Positions 1 through 9,095 of a stretch of 54,004 nt of DNA are shown here, piece by piece. This DNA is from Phycisphaerales bacterium. Its GTDB lineage: Bacteria > Planctomycetota > Phycisphaerae > Tepidisphaerales > Tepidisphaeraceae. A program made the translations under genes and the position numbers. The DNA is taken from contig JADLBV010000043.1 of NCBI GenBank assembly GCA_020847545.1, forward strand, positions 1 through 54,004, written 5' to 3'. The notes below the pieces were generated by a model, which saw only the letters and a program-made list of their open reading frames with translations, searched no databases and was not told the DNA's origin. How positions within the stretch are numbered: position 1 is the first letter of the stretch; each line of letters starts with the position of its first letter.

Positions 1-3000
1 CACCAGCATCCGCAGCCGGTCCGGCGTCTGGTCAATGACCGCGGCCGCCGTTACCTTGGCTGTCGGAACCCATGCAAACGCCCACTTGTTTTCCACGCCA
101 TCATAGATTCCCACATAGTTCTCACGCGCGATGGCGATGTGACGTGGCCGCCGGGGTGCGTTCCGACCCGTCTCAATCGGCTCAAACATCAACACCTCCG
201 CGCCATCAATGCGTTCCTCCCATGCCGGCTCCTCCAGCCGCTTGAGGTGGTAGACCTGCGGGTAAAAATAAAACCCGTTCGGTTCGGTCACGCGCTGATC
301 CTTCGGTCCGTAGATCTGCATCACCACACCCCGTCCAATGCACACCTGCTCCTCATTGCCATCACCATCAAAATCAATCCCCTGACGTAAAATCGCCGGC
401 TGAACATATGCACCCTCCGACAGCAACCCCTCGAGCCTGCCAGATTGATCCAGAAAACTGTACGAGTGGTATCGTGCCACCACCATTCCTGGTCCTGATG
501 CACCCTTGTGCCCCCACATTCCAACCGCAAACGGCATCGCAAATCCGCCGGCCGGATGTCGTGTGTTGGGTCGGCCAAATGTGTGGTTGAACACCTGGTG
601 CATGGTGAGCAAATCATCATGACGCCGCACCTTGCCCTGTTCATCCAGAACATCGATCTGGGCATCGACCGTTGCCAGCACGACACTGGGTGTGCTGCCT
701 CCATCCACCGACAATAGCTGCGCATCCATTACCTTCATGGGCGAGGCGTATTGAAAAATCTCTTTGCCGTCAGGGTCCAGCATCGCCACCTTGTCCTGCC
801 AGTACGGCAGCCAACCGACGAACTTGGGCCAGATGTGCGGCGCAATAAATAAGCGCCGCTGGTTTTCACTGCCGGTCAATGTAATGCGCAACGGCTGATG
901 GGATCCCAGCTTGTCGCGGTCGAAGAAAACCAGTTTGCGAACATCTTTGGATCGAATGTAGCGGGCTTTGACTCCCTCAAGCGTCAGAATCTGCACATCC
1001 TTCTCAACCGGATCGGTCTGGCCGTAGTTGCCGGTGATAACGCCGGCGCGCCACCGCGGCTGTTCTTCGACTTTCTTCCAGTCCGAACTGTCGGGTGCGG
1101 GCGGATTCCCATTGGCATCTCCTGCCGACACCCAGATCTCATCGGGCAACACACGTGGATGCCATGCCCCTTGTGTGATCGCCATCGGCTGAATTTCCGC
1201 CAGATCAACCACCCGCCCCAAGTCCGCTACGCTGTTGTCAGGATAAGCTGTTGGATTGGTTGGCATGTATTGTCGAAGACCATCATACTTCCACACCTGT
1301 TTCCACTGGCCGGTCTGGTCTTCTATTGCAACTCCCCGCGACGGTTGACTGGTCGATTCACTTTGTTGCACCATCGCCGTCTGGGCCGGTGTGAGTGTGC
1401 TTTCCAACAACAACATCGCCCCTGCGGCCTTGGGGATTTCCAGCTCTTTGCACCCTACCTCAACCTCCAGTTTCACCATCACCCCTTCTCCCCCCAGGAC
1501 CTGGATCACCTGCCTGCCTGAGGCCGATGGGTTGTCCACCCAGATGCGACCATCCGCGTACTCCATCCGCACGCTGACCGGACGCTCGCTGATCAGCACC
1601 GGCTTGCCGCCGATCTCCAGATGTCTTCCTCCCATCATCTGCACCGCATCCGGCCGGATAATGACCACATGTGCATCGGAATTGATCCCTCTGACATTGT
1701 CCGGCCGCCAAGCCACCAGGGTGCGCTCATCCGATGAATTATCGGCCGACAAATAAACCGCATCTTTGCCGGTCAACACCGCATGGATTACCGGTTCACG
1801 GTCGGGTAAATATCCCTGCAATACCGCCAGTGCCGCCACAGAATCGCCCGTTTTCATGCTGGCTGATGCGCTTTGACGGAAATGGACCACCTGTTCTTCA
1901 CCGGACAGATACTCCGCCACATTCTGACTCACCTGAAAAACATCACTCAATGGCGTGATGCGTAACTTGGCAATATTGGTGGTGCTGGTCCATGTCTTGC
2001 CATCCCACGCCGGCCCGCCTTCCGGCCGCCAGTTGACCATCATCTGGAATTCGCCCGAATCTCTGGCCGTCAACTTGTCACGCACCAGGAACAGCCCCGG
2101 ACGCACCCACACCACAGCGCGCTGCCAGCGCATCCCCATGAAGGGATCAAGCGTGAACGCCACGCCGCCGCCGCGATGCAAATCCGCCGACCATTCCAGC
2201 ATCGACGCCGCCGCGTAGGGCTTTTCACCAGTGACAAATCGATCGGTGCGCAGCACATGCACGCCATTGTTGTCGAAATATCGATCCGACACCGCCGGAA
2301 ATGGCGACCCGGTGCTCCCCAGCCATTTCATGCCGCGCGACCAGAAGGCCAGCATTGTTCCCGGCAGCGCCCCCTGCTCCAACATGCCGTTGACGGCCAC
2401 ATAGTCATCCGTTCGCTCAAAACCGCTGCGAAACGATGCGAAATCAAACAACCGATTCGGTGAAAAGGTTACCGCCGCAAACTGTCCCGCGCTCAATCCA
2501 TGCAGTTGATTCAATCGCTGTGGCATGGTCGGCGGCAGGTTCAGACCCGTCAGATCATCCACACCCGTCGCCGCCAACTCCGGACCGGGCGAATACCGTC
2601 GCACACCCGCGATGTAACGGTTCATGAACGGTTTGGCACTGGGGAGATGCTTCAGGAGCGTCAGGTAACGCCCATCTTTGTAATAGCTGGCCAGCGTCGA
2701 AAACATCAGGGCATTGTCGAACGAGCCGCCCGGCCGCACCCATTGCCCGTTGAAATCGATCTTCGGGATTGCCGGCAGATGCCGCGCATGTCCACTTTCA
2801 AACAGCGCGTAATCATCCCGCTCCAGTGCGTAGCGCAACAACGTCAGCGCCAGTTCCTCCTCATGCTCGCAATCAGGCCCGCCCGGCAGGCTGGTGTCCC
2901 AGCGATTGGCGGCCATGTATTTCATGAACGCATCTTTTTCCGATCGACGAAACTCCACGATCCGCCCCAAATCCCCCATCTCCTTGAAATAATCGTGCAG

Positions 3001-4446
3001 AAAATCCGCCAGCGTCAGATCGCTCATCCACGGCGCGATCTGATGACGGTTGACCACCTGAATATTGTCATAAGGCGGCGAGAAAATCGTCATCCATGAA
3101 ATATCCCCCGCATCCGTACAAAAGTCACAAAAATTGGAAAGGATCAAGCTGTCCAGTTCATTGCGCTGTTCAAGCGTATACAACGGGCTGTCATCCAGCA
3201 TGTCGTATGTTCGCACCATGAACTCCGTCACGTAATGGTGCATGTACGCGCGATCTTTCAGTACCGGCTCCAACAACGCAACCGCCCGCTGTTTGTAACT
3301 ATCCCATCCCGTCCAGTAATACCCCATCGCATTCTCATACCATCTCCGAACCGTCCCATACCCCGGTTCGATCGGCGGTAAAGATGGGTCATTGGCCGCC
3401 CAGCGGGCATCGTGGGCCTTCATTTCCGACAGACATTCACCCCCCAGTTCAGTCTGCAGCAGCCATGGAACCGACAATGTACCGCTCTGGCCTGGTTGCT
3501 GGTTGAGAATCTCGATGAACTTCTCCACCGCCCGTCCTGCGCCGGCATCGCTGCTGCCCCCCAATATCAGGTGATTTTTGCCATTGCGGTATACATCCGC
3601 CGCCGTGCGCACGACATACCCATCACCACCGGGATAATACCCATCGGTGGCGTCCAGAAACCGGTTGTATGCCGGCCACATTGCACGGTTGATTCCCAGC
3701 CGCCCGATCAGAATCAGATTTTGTGCCTGTAGATTTGACTTCAAAACCGGCGCGTCGACCCTTGTCGCCTCAACATCGCTCAGGATGGGCACCTGCACGC
3801 CCACCTTGTCCGCAATCGCCGCCCGCAAACGCTCGGCCAACGCTTTGTACGATTTAACCTGTGAGGGATAAACAATCGTGATCGCCGGTTTTCCCTCCTC
3901 CACAAGATGTGTCTGCGATGCGTCGAACTTGCGTTGCAAATTCGCCGGCCGGTTGAGCTTGCGCAAAGTGATATCATCAAACTTCGCCGTAGGAGGCTTG
4001 TTCGATAGTCCCGCCAGATCAAAGCTGATCGTGATCTTGTTGTTTTCCCCGGTGCGAATCAGTCCGGCCAATGTCTGCCATTCCCCCTGACGATGATACG
4101 ACATCGTCAGATTTCCCACCGTCGCCACCACCCGATCCGGCGATTTGACCGAAGCGGTAAAGAGCAATTCCGTTCCCGGCTCAACTTCAACTTCCTGACT
4201 CAGCCGCAAACCCTGACCGGCCACTCCCTGCAACTTCAGCGAGATTGTCCCCTCCACCACATCCCGATTGTCGATCCCGATGCCGCGAGTGCTGCCCGAA
4301 AGGGTCCACGACGATGGGGGCTGGTTCGCCTTGGCCGCTTCAAATGACCCATCCCGCACCAGGTTGGCTTGTTGCGCCGACACCCCCTCCACTAGGAGTC
4401 CCACCACCAATAAGAGAAAAAATCCCCAACTCCATTGTCCTATCAT
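1..4446 (-). CDS. Large secreted carbohydrate-binding / lyase-like protein (3' end outside window)
   Basis: An open frame of 1482 codons runs from an ATG at 4446 to the left edge without a stop, so the C-terminus is missing. The N-terminus (MIGQWSWGFFLLLVVGLLVE..SAQQ) is a signal peptide. It is followed by NLVRDGSFE, the usual opening of a CBM4/9-type carbohydrate-binding domain (about residues 28-170). The middle (about 330-700) is rich in Trp, Tyr and helices and contains a second part with FRSGFERTDDYVAV, which resembles the alpha/alpha-toroid plus beta-sandwich layout of heparinase II/III-like polysaccharide lyases. That family assignment is inference. Near residue 1354 a DFDGDGNEE segment suggests FG-GAP-type calcium-binding repeats. 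A GAGGA sequence lies 8 nt before the start. The gene follows the PEP-CTERM gene on the same strand, with a terminator between them, so it may be expressed by read-through or from its own promoter. Confidence 0.85.
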   Translation of the reverse strand, partial: MIGQWSWGFFLLLVVGLLVEGVSAQQANLVRDGSFEAAKANQPPSSWTLSGSTRGIGIDNRDVVEGTISLKLQGVAGQGLRLSQEVEVEPGTELLFTASVKSPDRVVATVGNLTMSYHRQGEWQTLAGLIRTGENNKITISFDLAGLSNKPPTAKFDDITLRKLNRPANLQRKFDASQTHLVEEGKPAITIVYPSQVKSYKALAERLRAAIADKVGVQVPILSDVEATRVDAPVLKSNLQAQNLILIGRLGINRAMWPAYNRFLDATDGYYPGGDGYVVRTAADVYRNGKNHLILGGSSDAGAGRAVEKFIEILNQQPGQSGTLSVPWLLQTELGGECLSEMKAHDARWAANDPSLPPIEPGYGTVRRWYENAMGYYWTGWDSYKQRAVALLEPVLKDRAYMHHYVTEFMVRTYDMLDDSPLYTLEQRNELDSLILSNFCDFCTDAGDISWMTIFSPPYDNIQVVNRHQIAPWMSDLTLADFLHDYFKEMGDLGRIVEFRRSEKDAFMKYMAANRWDTSLPGGPDCEHEEELALTLLRYALERDDYALFESGHARHLPAIPKIDFNGQWVRPGGSFDNALMFSTLASYYKDGRYLTLLKHLPSAKPFMNRYIAGVRRYSPGPELAATGVDDLTGLNLPPTMPQRLNQLHGLSAGQFAAVTFSPNRLFDFASFRSGFERTDDYVAVNGMLEQGALPGTMLAFWSRGMKWLGSTGSPFPAVSDRYFDNNGVHVLRTDRFVTGEKPYAAASMLEWSADLHRGGGVAFTLDPFMGMRWQRAVVWVRPGLFLVRDKLTARDSGEFQMMVNWRPEGGPAWDGKTWTSTTNIAKLRITPLSDVFQVSQNVAEYLSGEEQVVHFRQSASASMKTGDSVAALAVLQGYLPDREPVIHAVLTGKDAVYLSADNSSDERTLVAWRPDNVRGINSDAHVVIIRPDAVQMMGGRHLEIGGKPVLISERPVSVRMEYADGRIWVDNPSASGRQVIQVLGGEGVMVKLEVEVGCKELEIPKAAGAMLLLESTLTPAQTAMVQQSESTSQPSRGVAIEDQTGQWKQVWKYDGLRQYMPTNPTAYPDNSVADLGRVVDLAEIQPMAITQGAWHPRVLPDEIWVSAGDANGNPPAPDSSDWKKVEEQPRWRAGVITGNYGQTDPVEKDVQILTLEGVKARYIRSKDVRKLVFFDRDKLGSHQPLRITLTGSENQRRLFIAPHIWPKFVGWLPYWQDKVAMLDPDGKEIFQYASPMKVMDAQLLSVDGGSTPSVVLATVDAQIDVLDEQGKVRRHDDLLTMHQVFNHTFGRPNTRHPAGGFAMPFAVGMWGHKGASGPGMVVARYHSYSFLDQSGRLEGLLSEGAYVQPAILRQGIDFDGDGNEEQVCIGRGVVMQIYGPKDQRVTEPNGFYFYPQVYHLKRLEEPAWEERIDGAEVLMFEPIETGRNAPRRPRHIAIARENYVGIYDGVENKWAFAWVPTAKVTAAAVIDQTPDRLRMLV

Positions 4447-4494
4447 TGAAACAGTCCTCAATGCATGAAGCGTTCTTCTCTCGGGTACTTTCAC

Positions 4495-4533
4495 AAATTC
4501 CCTCTCTCACCGCATGGGTGAGAGAGGGAATTT
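4495..4533 (-). terminator. Strong 17-bp hairpin terminator between PEP-CTERM gene and lyase-like gene
   Basis: A perfect 17-bp inverted repeat (4495-4511 pairs with 4517-4533) has a 5-nt loop. The arms begin and end in AAA/TTT, so it could act on either strand. It lies directly after the stop of the PEP-CTERM gene and about 50 nt before the start of the next gene on the same strand, which suits termination or attenuation between them. Confidence 0.8.
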
Positions 4534-4544
4534 TGGAGGATCAA

Positions 4545-5724
4545 TCAAGCCCGCCTTCGCCGCAGCAGCGCCAACCCGCCCAGTGTCAACAGCGACAAAC
4601 TCGCCGGCTCTGGTACAGCGACCGTATGCAGCGTGAAATACGCATCCTGGCGAACTCCGGCCGCATCGGTGTTGTAGAACACCGTCGGTGTTGCGTAAGA
4701 GTACGCAAAAACATAGTTCGACCCGTACGCCTCCTGGAAATTTGCTCCCAACATCAGAGGGGTGTCGAATGCGTAATTGACGTTTAATTGATAGGTTCCA
4801 TCCGCCGTGGTGCCGATCGATTCCACCGCCACGACATATTGATTCCCCGGCGTCAACGCCACCGGCGTGCCCAGCGACACCGACACCACATCGCCCGCTC
4901 CTCCGGTCACGGCGGCGTTTTTGTTCAGCAGCACGCCCGACCACAGGTCCGTTTGTGTACTGACATCATACAGATGCAGCCGCAGGTCATCCGCCACCGA
5001 CGCGGCGCCCTTGTACACCTTCATCGCAATCTGATCGACCCCGGTGTTGCTCCCCCATCCCGTGAACGTAAACGACTGCCCTTGCCACACATCCTGCCCA
5101 ATCGTCCGGAAATTTGTCTGCGTATACGGCTGTCCCACCGCCGCAGTGGAGTTGCTGTCGTAAAGGCCCCAGACTTCGGTGTCGGAGTTGTCGCCCCAAC
5201 TGGCGCCTCCGCTGCTGCTGTAACGCGCTGAATAACTGGTGTCCGGCGTCCCATCATGCACATGCGACTGCAACAGCGAAGGGGCGCGGTCCGGCTATAT
5301 AGACCACATTGCTTGGATCCCCATTGGGCACCCGATGAACAAAGTGATAGGTCGATCCGCTGTTCAAAGTAATTGAGGTATTCAACGGCGCGGTAATAAC
5401 CCCGGAGGCAGGTGACCACGAGGCAACCGCCAGATCAACCCCGCTGGCATTTCCAAATCCATCATCAGACTGAATCGCCACTTGCAATGTCGGGCTGCCC
5501 ACCACCGCATTCGTTTTGGTTAACACGCTGTTTACGGAAACAGTCTGGTTGGGCGTAAATCGATAATCCCACAGCCGCCCTGGATCATTTAAAGCAATGC
5601 TGCCGCCATTACCCAGGAATAGCTCCAATCCATACGTATCCACTGCCGCCGACACCTGCCGAGCCATCGACAACGACAATCCTGCGATCCCCGCCAACAA
5701 CAACGATCTGTGCAATGCGTTCAT
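4545..5724 (-). pseudogene. PEP-CTERM sorted surface protein, split by a one-base frameshift
   Basis: Two minus-strand frames form one protein of about 392 residues. The upstream part (from ATG 5724) has a signal peptide (MNALHRSLLLAGIAGLSLSM..VSAA) and a beta-rich domain. The downstream part (to 4545) continues the beta-sandwich and ends with VPEPASLSLLTLGGLALL plus RRRRA, a PEP-CTERM sorting signal recognised by exosortase. The frames join at the GGGG run at 5281-5284 (plus strand). Removing one base there reads YIAGPRPSLLQSHVHDG and restores the full protein; as given, translation stops shortly after the run. It may be a genuine pseudogene, phase variation, or a sequencing error. GGAGG stands 5 nt before the start. 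A TTGCAT/TATAAC promoter and a TTATAAC operator lie upstream, tying it to the GntR regulator at 6041-7162. The function of the ectodomain is not recognised. Confidence 0.85.
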
Positions 5725-5783
5725 ACCGACCTCCGAAAAGAAAATGAAGGGAAATCACCGAACAATTCAATGATTTAGTTATA

Positions 5784-5811
5784 GTTATAACTCTAGTTCA
5801 AGAGAATGCAA
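5784..5811 (-). promoter_or_regulatory. Promoter and operator A of the PEP-CTERM gene
   Basis: On the minus strand TTGCAT (5806-5811), a 16-bp spacer and TATAAC (5784-5789) form a sigma-70-type promoter. The -10 box lies inside the perfect palindrome AGTTATAACT (5783-5792). The plus-strand word TTATAACTCTA (5785-5795) matches 10 of 11 bases of operator B at 7270-7280. Repressor binding here would cover the -10 box. Confidence 0.6.
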
Positions 5812-6040
5812 GAAAAAATTTTTCTGGTACGCGACGCGTTATTTTCATGTATCATAAGCCTAGTATCCGCAATGGTTTGCGCGGACTTTCCTTGAATGAC
5901 AAGATCATCTGGTCTTCGTTGTCATTGCGGATAAGTATGTGTGTGGAGTGATCTTGGAACGCTAGCCAGTCCCAGCCTCTTGAAATACTGGACCAGCAAA
6001 TTGCATTCCTGGTGTTAGAAGTGGAGAGCGTCAATCATTC
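5812..6040. other. Intergenic remainder between PEP-CTERM gene and GntR regulator
   Basis: The whole gap (5725-6040) is 316 nt. Besides operator A, it holds a hairpin AATGACAA/TTGTCATT (5895-5902 with 5919-5926), which lies downstream of the GntR gene and could end its transcript, although it has no clear T-tract. GTCATTG (5921-5927) and CAATGAC (6044-6050) form the ends of a possible degenerate interspersed repeat. A 60-codon minus-strand frame (5852-6034) has no support as a gene. Confidence 0.4.
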
Positions 6041-7162
6041 TCACAATGACAGGGAAGATTTTGCCAGTGCGAGTGTCAAGCCGGGATTGCTTCGGTTGGG
6101 AAATTCTTTCGCCGCTGGCGGCCAAGTCTCGGCGTTTTTGGTGGAGTCCAGCCGCTTCATCAAGGCTTGAACCGCCCACTCGCTCATTTGCTCGACCGGA
6201 ATGATTTCCCCACTGATGTCCGTTCGCCCCGGTGGCACACCGGTGAACAATAAGGATACATCTTCAGGACATGATAATCCCATTGAACGAATGGCATCAC
6301 GTGTTTCCAGCGCCAATTCATAACCGTAGGCCACAAATGCTGTCGGACGCTGAGGTCCTTCCATCGATTGTCGAACGATGTCCTTCGTTTGGTCCTGCTG
6401 AAAATATGGGAATTCCCGGAGATTCCATTCGATTTGATCCAATTGGGACAGGGACATGACCGCCAGCCTCACACCCTGGGTCAAATCCTCAGGAAATGTT
6501 CGACGCAACAAGGTGACTTGGCGATGTCCGTGTTCCACCAGTCGGTCAGCCAGCCACCGCATCGCTCTCGATGTGTCACCAACCACCCGGCCAATGCGGG
6601 GATCATCATATCCAAAATTGATCGCCATCACCGCCATGCCTTCATCCAGCACCGGTTCCAGCCAGGATTGCGGCAAAGGACTCATGATGATAAGCCCCTC
6701 CACATCCTGGCGGCGGACCAATTCTCGCAGTGCGGCCGATGGATCGAGACTACGCTTCAGCATCCCCGATGCCATCAGTAACGGATGAAATTCACTCTGT
6801 TCCATCCCAAGGCCGATACCTTTGAGCAACTGTGAAGAAAAAATGTCCGTCAGGCTGATCAATTCGTTGTATAGCACTCCAATCTGTCGACAGGGGGTCA
6901 ATGGAGAGGGTGGGCGAACAAATGTTCCCCGGCCCTGCATCCGATCGACATACCCCGCCTGTTCAAGCTCGTTCAGGCAACGCCGTGCCGTCGTGCTCGA
7001 GACATGAAATTCCGCTATCAAATCCGATTCCGAAGGAGCCTTTGTCCCGGGCATCAAGTGTCCCTTTTCGATACGCTGCTTGACGGCCTCGAACAATTCC
7101 AGATAAAGCGGCTCCCGCTTCGATATTCGGGGTTTTTGTTTTGTATTGATTTCAATTGCCAT
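6041..7162 (-). CDS. GntR-family repressor with LacI-type sugar-sensing domain (regulator A)
   Basis: The 373-residue protein has a GntR winged helix (about residues 15-85: EPLYLELFEAVKQRIEKG, then PSESDLIAEFHVSSTTARRC and GYVDRMQGRGTFV). It is followed by a periplasmic-binding-protein-like sensor of the LacI/GalR kind (about 95-365, with VEGLIIMSPLP and TAFVAYG). This is the AraR-like architecture, known for repressors of sugar-catabolic genes that release DNA when a sugar binds. It is divergent from the TIM-barrel gene at 7315. Its own promoter is TTGTCA-16-TACAAT (7224-7229 and 7202-7207 read on the minus strand), and an operator-like word covers that -10 box, suggesting autoregulation. 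The last codons and stop fall in a CTGTCATTGTGA segment that resembles one end of a degenerate repeat, so the C-terminus may have been altered by an insertion. Confidence 0.9.
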   Translation of the reverse strand: MAIEINTKQKPRISKREPLYLELFEAVKQRIEKGHLMPGTKAPSESDLIAEFHVSSTTARRCLNELEQAGYVDRMQGRGTFVRPPSPLTPCRQIGVLYNELISLTDIFSSQLLKGIGLGMEQSEFHPLLMASGMLKRSLDPSAALRELVRRQDVEGLIIMSPLPQSWLEPVLDEGMAVMAINFGYDDPRIGRVVGDTSRAMRWLADRLVEHGHRQVTLLRRTFPEDLTQGVRLAVMSLSQLDQIEWNLREFPYFQQDQTKDIVRQSMEGPQRPTAFVAYGYELALETRDAIRSMGLSCPEDVSLLFTGVPPGRTDISGEIIPVEQMSEWAVQALMKRLDSTKNAETWPPAAKEFPNRSNPGLTLALAKSSLSL

Positions 7163-7201
7163 ATTTTATTCGGTCGTTCGCTTCGGCTATATCCGGTGTG
7201 T

Positions 7202-7229
7202 ATTGTAACACTAAGACTAAGCTTGACAA
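7202..7229 (-). promoter_or_regulatory. Promoter of regulator A with operator B2
   Basis: Read on the minus strand, TTGTCA (7224-7229), a 16-bp spacer and TACAAT (7202-7207) form a good promoter. The plus-strand word TTGTAACACTA (7203-7213) matches operator B (TTATAACACTA) at 10 of 11 positions and covers the -10 box. The -35 lies in the palindrome TTGACAAGTCAA (7223-7234), whose other strand offers TTGACA to a divergent promoter. Confidence 0.6.
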
Positions 7230-7254
7230 GTCAAAATCAGGAAATAACATGGGA

Positions 7255-7284
7255 TTGCCATAAATATAGTTATAACACTATATT
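7255..7284 (+). promoter_or_regulatory. Promoter and operator B of the TIM-barrel gene
   Basis: The segment 7264-7283 is a perfect inverted repeat: ATATAGT, 6 nt, ACTATAT. It overlaps a candidate promoter TTGCCA (7255-7260), 18 bp, TATATT (7279-7284), placing the operator between and over the core elements. A second candidate promoter, TTGACA (7223-7228)-16-TAACAT (7245-7250), would have the operator just downstream as a roadblock. Regulator A is transcribed divergently and is the likely ligand. Confidence 0.6.
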
Positions 7285-7314
7285 GGACTGGGTATTCAAT
7301 TATCAGGAGCTGTG

Positions 7315-9015
7315 ATGAAGTTTTATTCCATTGCGACATTGAGTGATTGGTATTTTTTCTTCGGAGCCAACGGCCCTGAAGGTGTAAAACGCATCTGCGA
7401 CAAGGCTGATGAAGCAGGTATTTCTCGATTGTATGTCCGAACTCATGATGGAGGATTGGCCAATTATCCGTCAGTAAATTGCCCTTCGATGCGAGGGCAA
7501 ACTATTCTCCAAAACTACGAGACCTATGGCTCCTATCCACGATCCTATTATCGCTATCTCGAATCGTTGGATTATTCACAGTGGGATCCCATCTCAAGTT
7601 TTCTGGATGCGGGCCGAGAGAAGGGATTGGAAGCGGGGCTGTGGTACACCATCATGGAGGATGACCACGGTGGACATGTCAAATCCGATTTTCTCAAGGC
7701 TCATCCCGAACTTCGATGTGTAAATCGCAAGGGGGAAGCCGTGGACGGCTGCCTGGAATTCTGGTTTGAGCCGGTTCGCGAATATAAGCTCGCCATTCTT
7801 GATGAACTGTTGAAAAAAGGGGCCAAACACATCCTGTTGGACCTGGTTCGGCGCAACGGCACACCCAGTTCCGATGTGGATGGGTTTTATCAATACGGTT
7901 TCAATCCCCAAATCGTGTCGGCTTTTCGGAAACAAACGGGACTGGATCCACGTCGACTATCGCCCGGCAGCGCGGAATGGCATCACTGGGTGGATTTTAT
8001 GAGCAGGCCATATACCGACTTCCTGATCGAGGCATGCAATCGCATCAATGCCCACAAAGCCAGCGCCGAACTGATGACCTGGCCGGTGCATTTGAAGACA
8101 TGGATGGCGATTGATCTGGAAAAAATTCTGGATGCGGGATCGATCGATGCGGTTCATGTTGCCAGCCATGCTTATTCTTATTCGCCGGCAGACCTGGATC
8201 GCCAGCTTTCATCGCTCCAACCGCAGGTTCGTTCGCGACCGGTGAAGATCGTCCCCTCAATTTGCGGTTATGAAGGACTGGTCGCATCCGGTCTGGATGA
8301 TTTCTTTGCCGCGGCTCAGGATCGGGATATCCATACGCTTGTCCTGCATGAATCCGAATCGCTTCTCCGCAATCGAATGAGCACGCGGTTTCGTGCCATG
8401 GCGTTTGGGGTTCCTCACTTCAAAAGAGCCTTGCACTCGCGTCAAGCATCATCGGTTGACTGGTCACTGGCGACGAAATGTTCTGGATTTTTGCGCGGAT
8501 ACAACGAGTCCACACTCGAAACAGACCAACTTACGGAAATCCAGGTTGCTCATACCACGGATGAGCTGTGTGTTCGATTTACATGCCACGAACGCAATGT
8601 GTCGGCCCTGTTGCCGGTGCCCAGTTGGCCGGCGGACAATTACAATGTGAAACAGCTTGAAGCGCGCCTCTGGTGGAACCCGAAAGAAAGTGTTCATCTG
8701 TTCCTTTCGGTGCCCGGACAATTCAACGATTACTTCCATTTCCTCCTGGATCCATCCAATGCCTCCGGCCAGGAACAGCGGCTAAGCGAGCGATGGCAGG
8801 GCATCTGGAAGCATGATGTGGAAATTAAACCCTCGGCCTGGTGTGCCAACTTCCGAATACCTTTCAAGACGCTGGGGATTCATCCCGAAAAGGGGATGAA
8901 AATCGCAATTCATGCGGTCCGCGCCCAGGCCAATCCGGTACAGATCACCATGTTGAACCTGGCCGATACCACGATTCTCAATCCGGATGAATTTGGTTTC
9001 CTTTTTTTGGATTGA
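7315..9015 (+). CDS. Cytoplasmic TIM-barrel glycoside-hydrolase-like protein with C-terminal CBM9-like domain
   Basis: ATG 7315 is chosen because AGGAG (7305-7309) stands 5 nt before it; an in-frame GTG at 7312 is an alternative. The protein has 566 residues and no signal peptide. The first two thirds look like a (beta/alpha)8 barrel of an uncharacterised glycosidase-like type: repeated beta-strand ends such as GISRLYVRTHD, GLEAGLWYTIMEDD, HILLDLVRRNG and IVPSICGYEG, with many acidic residues at strand ends. The last third (about 380-565, with LEARLWWNPKESVHLFLS and NFRIPFKTLGI) resembles the CBM9/DOMON-like sandwich often attached to planctomycete glycan enzymes. The exact family and substrate are not recognised. 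It is the first gene of the regulator A transcript, so it is probably induced by the sugar sensed by that repressor and acts on imported oligosaccharides. Confidence 0.8.
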   Translation: MKFYSIATLSDWYFFFGANGPEGVKRICDKADEAGISRLYVRTHDGGLANYPSVNCPSMRGQTILQNYETYGSYPRSYYRYLESLDYSQWDPISSFLDAGREKGLEAGLWYTIMEDDHGGHVKSDFLKAHPELRCVNRKGEAVDGCLEFWFEPVREYKLAILDELLKKGAKHILLDLVRRNGTPSSDVDGFYQYGFNPQIVSAFRKQTGLDPRRLSPGSAEWHHWVDFMSRPYTDFLIEACNRINAHKASAELMTWPVHLKTWMAIDLEKILDAGSIDAVHVASHAYSYSPADLDRQLSSLQPQVRSRPVKIVPSICGYEGLVASGLDDFFAAAQDRDIHTLVLHESESLLRNRMSTRFRAMAFGVPHFKRALHSRQASSVDWSLATKCSGFLRGYNESTLETDQLTEIQVAHTTDELCVRFTCHERNVSALLPVPSWPADNYNVKQLEARLWWNPKESVHLFLSVPGQFNDYFHFLLDPSNASGQEQRLSERWQGIWKHDVEIKPSAWCANFRIPFKTLGIHPEKGMKIAIHAVRAQANPVQITMLNLADTTILNPDEFGFLFLD

Positions 9016-9095
9016 ACGGATTCTATTTTGGGACAATTTGTTCCGCTGCCCAATGGCCTACGGCACAAATAAAGGTTGGATATCAAGTTGATTGT

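Noticed and set aside
1-3900. Many short plus-strand frames at the left edge
   Set aside because: They are antisense to the single continuous 1482-codon frame on the minus strand, which has a signal peptide and domain motifs.
5852-6034. 60-codon minus-strand frame between the PEP-CTERM gene and regulator A
   Set aside because: It has no ribosome site and no motif, and lies in a segment that looks like hairpin or repeat remains.
9016-9075. Possible terminator GGGACAATTTGTTCC after the TIM-barrel gene
   Set aside because: The stem is short and imperfect and lacks a T-tract in the right place.
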